Source: Diprion similis (lineage: Eukaryota; Arthropoda; Insecta; Hymenoptera; Diprionidae). Taken from it: a stretch of 64,000 nt of DNA. The DNA is taken from assembly GCF_021155765.1 (NCBI RefSeq), contig NC_060114.1:8377001-8441000 (forward strand), given 5' to 3'. The notes below the pieces were generated by a model. It had not been told where the DNA came from. It made no database searches and was given only the letters and a program-made list of their open reading frames with translations. This document shows positions 14,032 through 25,332 of the stretch, piece by piece; within the stretch, counting starts at the first letter, position 1, and the number at the start of each line of letters is the position of its first letter. Made by a program: the position numbers and the translations under genes.

Positions 14032-14760
14032 GCTTCAGTCTCTTGTCCAAGCTCAGGCCCTCATCGTCCGCATGTCAGCGGTCGCTAATGCCCGACACTC
14101 GAGTGCAGACGTGTTTCACGCACAATGTCCAGGACTCGGAGACGAGGCGCTCCTCGACCCGGGTCGGTCACCCGCCTCCTGGGCGAGGCGTGGCGCGTTT
14201 TGTGGTCGCCAGGTCAGGGCGCTCCGCTGCGGCCGCGACTCGCACCGTCAACCGAACAGCCGAATGATCAGATGAACCGCCCGCGCGCGGGGCACTGGCC
14301 GGGCTACACCGAGCGCACCGCAGTCGCACGACATTCTTCCAGTAGTCGGCGGCGTCCAGGCGTGCGCCTAGCGCTCGCCACCCTCCGGGTCGATACCAAC
14401 CACCACGTTCTCTGGGCCGCGCCGCGCGCTGAGCGTCGCGACGCCTCCCGCCTGCCTCCTCCCGAGGAGTTATCTCGGCACCGTTCCCTCTTTGAGATTT
14501 ATTTACAGAAGTACTGCACGCGATTAGCGCCGCTGCTCGTGCTGGGGGCACGATTCTTCACCCCCGCGGGGCGGAAGGAAGGTGAGGGGTTCCAATCGGA
14601 GAAGGAACCAGAAATCAACTGCCATCTTGCCACTCGCGGGGGCGAAGATTCGCGGTGACCTTGGCCCCGACTGGCCGCCTTTCTACTACGCTTGGAAAAT
14701 TCACACTTCGTCGTTTTAGTCGCAGTCGCGGACGTCTGGTCGCTGGGCTAAATTTAGACT
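14032..14760 (-). promoter_or_regulatory. CpG-rich promoter / 5' UTR region of Ac3
   Basis: Directly upstream of the Ac3 start the sequence is strongly GC- and CpG-rich to about 14760 and then returns to AT-rich DNA. Open frames on both strands here are by-products of this composition. No TATA box is obvious. It lies between the Ac3 start and the 3' end of the lipid-transfer gene A, so the two genes are head to tail on the minus strand. Confidence 0.55.
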
Positions 14761-15202
14761 CCGAGACACCGGCCCCTTACTCGGTAACCAGCAAGTGTGT
14801 ATCATAAGCTTGTGTGTTTAAGCAGGCTGCTGCGGTTGATGCTGCAGCTACTTTTGTTGGATAGACCAAAGAGTGGAGCGTCCGACGGTGTTCGCTTACC
14901 GACACCGAGCTATCGCTTTAAAACCGTAACTCGTTTGCTGATGCAAATTGTAAACGGCATGCGCTAAAGCGGGATGAAAAAATGAACACGGCATTTCAAT
15001 GAATTCCGAGGTGTACGCCGAACGTAAACTGTACTCCGCATGATCAACTGTTTACATATAGGATACTCAACACGAAACGGAAGTGGGATGCTACAATCAA
15101 CGTTTATTTGCTGTGTTTCTGACCCGAATTTATATGTAAATATAAAAAAATGTACGGTATATGTGGGTATTTTGATTTTGCAGGATATGCTTGGACGTCA
15201 GG

Positions 15203-17277
15203 TTACGTCTCGAGTTTCTTCAGTATTTCCTCAGACGCAATGTAGCCGAGCAGCTGCATCTCCTTAACAACCGTCGGGTTTTTGCTCAACGAGTCGATCC
15301 ACTTGTAGTAAGGAAGTTCGTTTCTGGTACCGCCGTATTTTTTTGGTAGTGATGTTGGGTCCACGTGTCTATGCAGACTCTCCATGTCCGACCCGTGAAA
15401 GAAGATCTTGTCCCTCATCCTGGTGTCCAGGAGCGGCTTGAAGACCGCGAATATAGCGTCGAATACCCAGGACTGATGCAGGATGTGAATGGCATGGGAC
15501 TTTATGGGAAACGAAGTCACCATCAGGGCCAAAACCATACTCGCTACCTGTGGAACAATTCGGACTGTTAGAAATCGCCCTGAACTATTGGAACTCGCGG
15601 GCTTCTCACTTGGGGCGTCACTGTCCATGCGTGAGCCATCGTCAGACCTTCGAGATCGAATATAACGACACCACCAAGGATCTGAGCTCTCGGTTCCAGT
15701 ACACCGAGCTCCAGAACTATCACCGTCGCCTTGAATATCTCGATTATAGAATACTTCCTGGGATCCCAGTTGCCAATTCTGAATATCATCATCCGCCGAC
15801 CACACTGCGTCCGGCCGGCAGGCACCGTCATTATGTCATCGTCGCCAATGTGCCGCATGTCCAAGGGATTCAGTCCACGATGAATATCCGGATGGTCATC
15901 CTTGAAGTTGCAGTAGTTCACTACCTGTTGATCATTGTTATTGAGTACATGGTCCCACTGTGAGTATCAAAACTTATTACAGCTCTGCAAAGCTGCTGAA
16001 TGCTGGACTTGTGAATATTCATAAGTTGTTAAAATGATCGTTAATATGAGCATGTGAGATTTGCAACGATGAGCAGTTTGGCAAATAAGTGTTATGCAAT
16101 ATTTTACGACAGAATTAATTTTCGAGACAGGACAATATTATGCATAACGATTGCGCAGTCCACAGCCGATCAAATAGAGGTATTAAAAGCATCCTCAAAT
16201 GTATATCCGTTTTGCATAACGCCTTGGCACAGTAAACTCCCTGCAATGCCGTTGCAGGCCATTCTTACTCTTTGCGTTATATGCGTCGGGTATTAATGCA
16301 CGCAGATAAATGGAAATCTAGTCAGACCCAGTTAGCTCACTCGGTACCCGGCTTACAGCACTGAAAAATTAAGCCTTAGATCGAGTCGAGTGTCTCATAA
16401 CCCGTATTAATCCTGTCTAGGTTGGGTTTAAATGTATGGGTTCGTTCGTGTTTGCTGTTACTTGTTAGGAAAGAACCGATCGACTGGCCGGCCGGTAAAA
16501 TATTAAACGTCTTTCGTAATATCTGGTCGAATACGAATGAATATAAGCGAATATATTAAAGGAATCATTCCTTGATACTGTATATCGAAATACTACTAAG
16601 TTTGGCGATTTATCCTTGCCTTTTGTCTTTGATGGAAACGATTATACTTTGTATATTATCATAGATTTGTCCCCATATACATATACGAATCTATAAAAGT
16701 TAATTAAATCGCCGGCGAGCTGGCTGTTTAATTGACTGACAATTACGCTGACCGGACGATTGCACAAAAAGAAACTTGCGCTCCGATTGCACAGTTTACA
16801 ACCGCAGGTATGAAACTTTCTTGCGTAATCATTAGATTGAAATAAACTGCAATGGGATTATGAACTCCTAGGACGGTCAGACGCCTTGGCCAAACCCTGG
16901 TACTCACCATTTGCTATGCTTCGAAATTTTCTTAATTGGACTCACCAGTCTATGCGCCCTGTTTACGTTGAAGTAACGAGCCCGAAGAAACCGGATCAAA
17001 AAGGCATCGTCCATCCGATGTGGCGTACACTCGCCTCTCTCTGAAATCACGAAAATAAAAACCAAAGACAATGCTTCTACATACTTTCTTTTGCAACAGG
17101 TGAAAATCTCTACACACCGTAAATCATGTCCCGGAGTTCATCAATTGTCAGGCATTTGACCTCGTCCGTTTCCCCGAGTTTGGTTCTCGCATACTCCATC
17201 ACCTCTTCTGGCGGTTCACCCAGGTCAAGTGCCACCTCTTCATCGTCGGAATCCCTTTCGATGTTCGGTTCCGGCAT
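15203..17277 (-). CDS. CRAL-TRIO lipid-transfer protein A (alpha-tocopherol-transfer-protein-like), 304 aa
   Basis: Exons in transcript order: 17118-17277, 16946-17040, 15610-15924, 15203-15547; 305 codons, all junctions in frame. Predicted to be a cytosolic carrier of a small hydrophobic ligand. An acidic N-terminus leads into a CRAL-TRIO N-domain (about 24-75) with DDAFLIRFLRARYF. The Sec14-like ligand domain (about 95-250) contains GGVVIFDLEGLTMAH, the SFPIKSHAIHIL strand, FAVFKPLL, IFFHGSDMESLHRHVD and LPKKYGG. Compared with genes B-D it keeps FLRAR instead of FLRPC, has an intron after TVTPQ that no neighbour has, and lacks the short terminal exon that gives NSYGYK-like ends; its own tail is YIASEEILKKLET. 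The basic patch used by alpha-TTP for phosphoinositide contact reads PIKSH here, with His where alpha-TTP has Arg. The ligand is unknown. Confidence 0.9.
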
Positions 17278-20200
17278 TCTCCTACCGTTTCTGCCTGGTC
17301 CGAAATTCCCTGCTTTTTGATCTTCACTTCACTCCTGAATTCGATTTGCGCCGAAAAGAACGACGGCTTATCAGTTTCACTACCGATCACTGAGCCCTCT
17401 GCATCGATGCTCTTCGGCGCCTTTTGGCGCTCGGTATAATTTACAGATTTTCCAATCGGTTTTCCTGAATTCCGCGGTCCAATGAGGTTGGAAGTCAGTC
17501 TGTAGTGATCAAAATCTTCAGTATAAGTGGGTCGTACCCTCTGGATCTTGATCCTTCCGAAATCGTCCTCAGGCAGCCTCTAGCTATTCTTGTTTGTCGG
17601 ATCGTAAAGCTCCTGGATGCGAACCGCGTCGGCTGATTCCTCCTGCACAAATACCGACAGACACTTTGATTATACCATGGATCAGGATTCGGACTCCCTC
17701 CCTATTCCGTGACACGTGGTGTGGTCGGCGAACACGCGGGGCGCCTGGTTTCATCCACATTCACATGACACGAACACCATTACAAAGTGATTTGGTGATT
17801 TGAAACCCACAGTCATGTCAGGATTGACGTATCGCCGACGTACTGTGGACCGATGGAGTTGCGCAGTAATTGCTCTCCTCCGTTCTCTTGTTTTATTATT
17901 TTGTTTCTTGCTTTTTCCCGACACGTTTTTATCTTTTTCTTCTATTTTTCACCCGCCACGTGCAAGTCACGACCGCAGTTCGCGTTGAACCCACCATGAA
18001 GCAACTGCTGTATCCTTTTGGTCTAATACATCGTATATAAATTAGACAATCATTCGGTTTATTTCGCAAATTATCATGCAGTCAGATTGCTAAATATTTA
18101 ATATTGGGTAAACTATTGTCAATTCTCTCAAATTTGAAGGACTGATTTTTTTAATAACCTCTATCTAGTAACAACATTCGATACTTCGTATGTTTTTGAA
18201 TAATATATTAATAATACATTAAGTTCTGATCCTTGTTACATCGTTAGTTTCTCATTCCCGTATGCGAGTTAATCGATATTAAATTGATAATTCTTCTTTT
18301 CAAAAATACATAATCGGACTACTTCCTGATTCTTTTGATGAAATATTCTTGATAACTGCGCAGATGTGAGAGCTCTAAGTACGTGAACTTGTTAACAATA
18401 AAAAAAAAAAAACTTTTAACCAACTTTAAGGTTATTTCTCTATAAAAATTTTACGATTCTTATGTTTTGAATGCATTCTACCTCCTCTCCCAAACTTTAA
18501 CCGACACCAATCCTGCGAATAACCAGAGACCAAATACGACGGCCCTTAGATACACGACGCAAAACAGGAGGCACAGATGTTTTGAGTTCGCATGACGAAA
18601 CCTGGCCAGGGTCATCCTGTTGCATCCAAGCGGTTTACCACTTTCACAATCGCAAATCATGTATTTAACCCATGAGTGTTACTGCATGTAATCCGCGTGT
18701 TTTACTGTATATACTCACGTGTAAATATACGTGTGAAGTACTTGTGTGTCGCACCTTCTCTGTGCAGCATGCCGCGGGCTCTCTAGTACGTGTGTAAACA
18801 CGCGTCTGGCTATTCGAAGGCTTTTTGTCCGCACAAGTATGCCCCCATTCCGCTCCAATTCACTTCGTATGAATGGAAACGATGACCTCAAAATCGATTG
18901 TGTAATCTTTGTTATTAGATGCCTAGTGTTTAGTAACACCACTTTGATTTTCTTCAAAAATCCCTTTCGCTTCTTACGTAAATTCGAGGGCAAAAAAATT
19001 GTTTACTTTCTGCTCTCAATGTTTTATTTACTTATTTATTTTTTTTTTTTTTTTTTGTTCACCGATTCCCTGTTTACCTCATACTTTCTTCAAAAACATT
19101 TCGTAGCGATACAAAATTCCGTATTTGTAAAGAGTTAATATTTTGTCTTCTTGCATGAGCTTCAAACAATGGGATCTGTGGTACAGTTTTTTTACTCTGA
19201 ACGATAACTTTCCTAAAATATATATTTATGCACAACGATTATTACGTAAGCCGTATGAAATACTTGCGAGTGAAATTTTTTAATTCCCAATTATCTTTTT
19301 GCGCGAGTTCGGTAGAAATGTTGATCGACTTATATGTTTGTACTTCCATATTTAAAGCATTTTTGGCGTTTCCCTTATGGTTTCTTTCATCTCTTTCGAC
19401 CCAAATAAAGCCAAGTTGAGTAACAGATGTTGTGCAGTTTTTTCTACGGTTATGTAAGAGGTAGACCCGTATACCGCACGTGTCTCGGCACTTCTTACTG
19501 GTCAAAATCTTGTATGGTGGCCTCATACAATATGAAATTATAAACAGATAAATAAACAAGAGACAGAATGTACGGTTATTAATGGATCCACGATGTTAAA
19601 AAAAAGGAGAAAAAACTGACAATTAGCAAATTGCAATAAATTATAAGTGAAAAATGTGGCTTTCATATTCCATAAAGTAACAGGTACTATAGAAATATAT
19701 CTTAACAATTTAGTATGGACTGGAACAGTGATCAACCGATGAAATCGATTTTAATAGAAATGAATCTTATAAGAAATGAGGTGATAAATATCCCTGTTCT
19801 TCCTTCTTCTCGTATTTCTTATTACGTTTTTTATTTGCATCGTTTCAACATATTGTGGTACATTGAACCGTATTTTTTTTCTCCCATTGTTCGTTTGTAT
19901 ATTACCCGAGCGTATCTCCTCGAATTACGAGTGGCAGACAGAGAGAAACAGAGACGGAAACATAAAAATTGCGCAGCTGAAATCATGCTGCGAGACTTTA
20001 GACAAAGCTTTGTAAATTGTACCCTACTTGAAATAGTACAAATCTTTGTTACATGAAATTGCGGTGCTACTTAATTTTTAAACTACTACATGAACATACG
20101 TATTAGACTGTGCAAAAAAAAATTTAGTTGTTCAATTTTAAGCTGCTTACTTAATATGTTATAGAGGACACACAATGTGAGAGATTCCAAAAGGTTTCAT

Positions 20201-22782
20201 GAAAATCGGTTTACATTGAGAAACCACGGTACTAAAAAATGTGGGTTTTTTGGATGATTTATGCCATTTTCAGACATAAATTCGATTGCTCCAATATAAC
20301 ACATTGTTATTAGAATTTGTCACTAAAATTTTGCAAGATAAATAATTTGCTATAGCTCAAAGCTGTTACAGTGATGTTCATTTAGTATTATGATCGTAAA
20401 ATGAAATTTATAACAGGTCGATTTCCAGGTCTTAAGAAACATGCTACGTGTTTTTGTTATCCAACAAATATTAAATCCTTGCTTAATCGTTAGGTAATAC
20501 CGGCTATTATTTACCAATATTGCAGGCCAGTTCTGTCCTATTATCAGAATTATTGTTCGTCTTTAACACCACGGAAATAAATGTATTCTGAAAAACGTAA
20601 ATTCGTTTCTGTCATTTCCGAAAAATTAAATCATTCACATAAATAAGACTTTGCATTTCAAAATTTTTGTCATTACAGGGCGTAGAAAAATGATGTGTCG
20701 CCGTTTTACCAGATGATTCTTTAGGTCGAGATCGATGAAGATCTTGGAAGGTATGCCCCGCAAAATTGATCTTGATCTTAATTACCAAAGTCAAAAGGGG
20801 TAAAAAAAATGTCATGATCCTAAAAAATTCTACTCGTCAAGAGAAACAAAAGTCTTTCAGGAACCATGTGTAGCATAGGAACTTCTTGACGAGGGTAAAG
20901 TGCCGGCTTGCCAAAAATCCTATTTTCTGTGCTACCTGCAGTCAAAAACTGCAAAGTAGTCGAGTTATTGACAGAGCCAGTGCATAAACACTCATTTTTG
21001 AAGGCTGTGAATCTTAAATATGAACCGGTTACAGCGAAACCTTTTGGAATCGCTCTCACTGCGTGTCCTTGAAATCGACAGCTTGATTCTTTTCGCACAG
21101 TCCACTGCGTATAGATTGCAGTAATTCTTGAATCCTCTTTTCTGTGCTGTCTCTCTTTTTTTCACTTCCTTCGCATGTTTGACTGCTTTTTTTCTTGCTG
21201 ACAAACCGCTTTCGGTATATCGTAACCAAAATAAATCAGACAAGGAAACAACGTATGAAGAGGAAAAGAAAGATGATGAGAATTATGAGAGTTTATGTGA
21301 TTTGATATAACACATGCGGAAGACGTCTTGAAAATAGACGCACCAATTTCGGATTGTTACTGAGTAATTGGTAATTTTATATCCGTGCTGCAGACAGTTG
21401 ATACAAGCATCGATATTTTTCTCTCTATAACGTACCGGCACAGAAAATTGACAAATATGTCATCATCGAGGATAATCATTCAAACGTATAACTGGAACAC
21501 CAAACATTTTTTCAGACAATTACCTACACATCTTTGTGATATCTTTTAAACCTCATTTCAGATATACTACTAATTGCTCGTAAAATGGGGTCACTTGGCT
21601 TTGACTTACTTTCTCGGTGCAAAAACATGGTACAGCATTCGAATCTGAAACATTGTCCAGCTAGTTAAAAATGAGGAGGAGAACGAACTGCATGATGCTT
21701 TGTTTCCGAATGGTTTAGCATTTTTTCTCATTGAGATACAGGACGTCAAAGCCGTGTGTCCCGATTCTACACCCCGATGATAGACGTGTTTTATCCATCA
21801 GTAAGACCATAATGGTATGATCATGCGAAAGAAAAGAGTTTGAAAAATCGTGACAGCAAATTTTCCGATGACACTTATATAGAGACGTCTACGATTCATC
21901 TGGACTTTGTCCGGGCGACTACTAAATTCGCGAAAACATCTTTCGTATGTCTTACAAGCTTCGTTTCAGATATACTAAACTTCTTTCAGACATCGTCAAT
22001 ATAGCTTGACTTTATCAAATTAAAAAAAAGTTTAAAACACAATAACAATAAATTTTCCAAACAAACCTAGGAGAAGTTTAAAATATATTTGAACGTATTA
22101 CTAGCGTCTAAATTTTTCTAAATATCTCGTAGACGTGTTTTGACATCTTTTTTCACACTCGCGTCATTCTTTTTTACGGGATTAAAGATGTGGTCATAAT
22201 TTGCAACGTAGGTAACAGTCGTTAGTTAATAAGTAGACGCACATGCGGAGTAATATCATGAACGAACGGACGGTTATTACTTATGATAATGGTACTTACA
22301 TACGGTTTGGATACTGGTAAAGATGTGACAGGAAACCGGCGTCCGATCACGTTCACCTTCCAACAAACCAGGATGAGAACTGCAGGACGGCAACCCGTTC
22401 GGGTATAGAAGCCGAGCTAAAAACGCATAGCGGAATGGAAAACTATATAGATATACATATTATATGGATACATACGAATGTTGGCGGGTACATAGATCCA
22501 ACCGCGATTGCGATCTGAAAATATTTGTGTGCGTGAAAATACTGTTGCGCCTGTTCATGCATGTACACCAGATACAGAGGTGCCCTGGTGTACATATGGA
22601 GCATTCCATGCCAAATAATCTAATTCCACCGCTTACCGTTTTCAATTGTATCAAACTCTTTCAGTTCATAATAGCGCTCTAAGACCCCAAGTTTAACAGG
22701 AAAGATTCTTTTATAGAACGCGAGCATGTTTTAGGCGCCTTTTCATGCGTGTTTTCCTGTGACGATCACGTGAGTCTGCAAA
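17278..22782. other. Intergenic, no supported gene
   Basis: The 17280-17980 part is moderately GC-rich and probably carries the 5' UTR and promoter of gene A. The rest is AT-rich. Open frames around 20600-21300 and 21400-21950 on the minus strand have short runs of protein-like sequence interrupted by stops, possibly a decayed element, but I cannot assign a family. A T-run lies near 19040-19055. Confidence 0.4.
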
Positions 22783-22864
22783 TGCACATGCGCCGAATAC
22801 TGAAAAGACCAATTTTAAGTCCTAGAAGGTGAGATTGGTCTTTTCTGTACAGCGCGCATGCACC
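22783..22864. repeat. Short palindrome with perfect 12-bp stem
   Basis: GAAAAGACCAAT (22802-22813) is the exact reverse complement of ATTGGTCTTTTC (22834-22845). The match extends imperfectly outwards into ATGCACATGCGCC and GCGCGCATGCACC. It is most likely a small foldback element. A structured RNA is possible but unsupported. Confidence 0.55.
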
Positions 22865-24679
22865 CTAACCTAACATTATGCGTCCCTAACCTCAATTTTG
22901 TGCTTCGTGAAAAAACGCGAGACATACTCTTGTTGTACAAAGAATCGTGTGCCACAACGAGACAACAGTCTTTTCGTTTCCCGTATTTGCAATATTCGCC
23001 TTCAGCGTGTATCCATGCTCAGCTACAACTCATTTTGCGAACTTACACTCGGCCCGAAAAGACTGAGTTTGCCTCCTTGTTGCATAATATACTATTTGTA
23101 GAATCACTTTTGAGTTACAAATATTGTTCAAAGATTCTTAAGCGAATTAAACATTTATCAACAATTTTGAAAAATGCTCAAAAATTGTATTTTAGATTTT
23201 ATTCATTTCAAGATTGCTTCTGCGTTGAGAAAAATTTTCTCTACATTTTTGAGTAAATACTTTGAAAAATTTTAGTTTCACAAAAATCAATGGTTAAAAT
23301 ACTGGAAAAAGGAAAAAGAATGTAAAACATTCTCACTCTATAAAAAGGAGCGCGTTAAACATATTTTGAGGTTCAAATTAATTCCTCGAGATTTTTTCAA
23401 AACTCATACAGCTACGCTACAAATTTTCATCGATGGAAATTTCCAACATTCTTGAAAGGATAAACAAAAAACACGTAATTAATTCTAACCAAGAGTTCCT
23501 TGCCAATGATATTATCTAAGACAAATAATACGTTTATTGTAAATTTGTTTGAAATTTTGATAACGTGTCAACGTTGTTTTTAAACAATAAAAAGTTTCGG
23601 GAACACATTTAAAAATAGTATGAAAATCAATTTCACGTTCTACATAATTTTAGCAGCTCAGAAAAAAATTTTAAAAAACCATTTCATCACGAGACTATTT
23701 TCAAAATAATCAGAAGGAAAGAAAAAATTTTAGAAAAACGCTTGGAATATTTGTCACAGCGAAGTAACTCATAATAATTTCTTTCCCTCATTAATTACGG
23801 TCTAAAGAATTGTTACTCTCGGTTTAAAAAAGTTTCAACAAAATTAAGTACCTAATCGCTCAGATCGTTCGATTTGGCACGGAATGCCCCATACGTACAT
23901 ACATACATCCACTACGCATGCGCATGTACGGATTTGAGAAAGTCTGACGACAACGATCGCGCGGGCGACCGGTAAGCCGGCCTTGCAGGTAACAACACTC
24001 GACTTCGTGACCTGGCTTCCAGACATTACACGCTCTCAGCTGTATACCCGCAATATCACCCGGCACTCGTATTTATTCCATATACATCCACCGACACGCC
24101 AGCTGATACTCTCACTTTCGTTACTCGCACCGACGCTAGGTAGCGATACCTGTTCCTGCTACCGGAAAATTAGACGAGTACTCGGTTTGAGCAAATGATT
24201 GGATTAACTGGCCCGATACAATGCCTAAAACATTGCTGGTATTTATATGCCTATATACGATATAACCATACATTCATCTTGGATTTTACCGTTATGATAC
24301 ACTGTGTTCATATGCATTCACCTGAGACACGGTTGAATTTTTTCTTTCCGCTCTTCTTTTTCATGCTATAAATTGTCTTGCTGCAGTGCGGTTAATGATA
24401 TTATTAACGTTAACGATCTAGATGAATACAATTCAAATTGTGTGTATAAGATATAAATTTGGGAATCTGTGTCATGAGTTGCAGTTTTTTGAGTATATTT
24501 TTTAATGTTTCTTCTTTCTATACTTCTGACTCTAATATTTATCCACTCGTAGCGTTGTTACAGTGGTCGGTGTAAAAATGTTCCCTACTGACACAGTTTG
24601 CGGTGCCTAGGATTTTTCAACAGTCTGTTAACCTGAAGTAAAAAATTCGAACGGGGTCTTGAAATATGATATATTGAGC
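22865..24679. other. Intergenic, AT-rich, no gene seen
   Basis: The sequence is mostly AT-rich. A GC-richer patch at about 23840-24190 contains no splice-bounded exon that I can support. Confidence 0.4.
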
Positions 24680-24830
24680 CGTTCGCTGCGTATGGATTTT
24701 TTTTTTAGTTTATTAACGAAACGGTGAACGTTTCGACTTTAACGTTCTTTTTTGAGCCTAAATTTGATATCTTTTTGGGACCATAAAAAAATAAATAATT
24801 GAATTTAAAAAAAGACATACGCAGCGAACG
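24680..24830. mobile_element. Mini-element with perfect 15-bp terminal inverted repeats
   Basis: CGTTCGCTGCGTATG at 24680-24694 is exactly matched in reverse complement by CATACGCAGCGAACG at 24816-24830. The interior is AT-rich and non-coding and the element is about 151 bp long. This is the form expected of a MITE. No clear target-site duplication is visible. Confidence 0.65.
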
Positions 24831-25332
24831 AGATAAAATGTACAAAAACATTGTGTCCAAATTTTTCGAGATATCCGAGATACGGACTCGGAAAAGTAGT
24901 TTCGAGATAAACGAGTTTAAAGTTAGGCGAATTGACCGCAACTTCTACAATTCTTCGAAATTTATTATGCAATTTACATACAATATTCTTTATACTTCAA
25001 TCTTTTAGAAACGCCAACAGAAAGAAAATCGATTTGTTAAATATTCTCCTCTGATGTGCCCCCTTAACTATAATCCCTGTATATCAGTGCTCTATATACA
25101 CCAAAAAATCTTAAAGTTACTAACCATAGTAACTTGAAGACGATAATAACTATAATATGTAAATTTGGTTTCACTTGATAACCAAAATTATGGTTGTGAT
25201 CACTTTTTTGTTTGATGAAATGACGTTTCATTGAAATTGAAGAAAAAAAGAAAAACAACTTCTCTCGCTATATTTTATTGCCATATTTGATCAACGCAAT
25301 GAACTATTAATCCGTGATAAATTGTTTTACAT

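Noticed and set aside
13449-14658. Several long open frames on the plus strand
   Set aside because: They are antisense to Ac3 exon 1 and its CpG-rich promoter; the GC-rich composition removes stops. No splice logic or recognisable protein.
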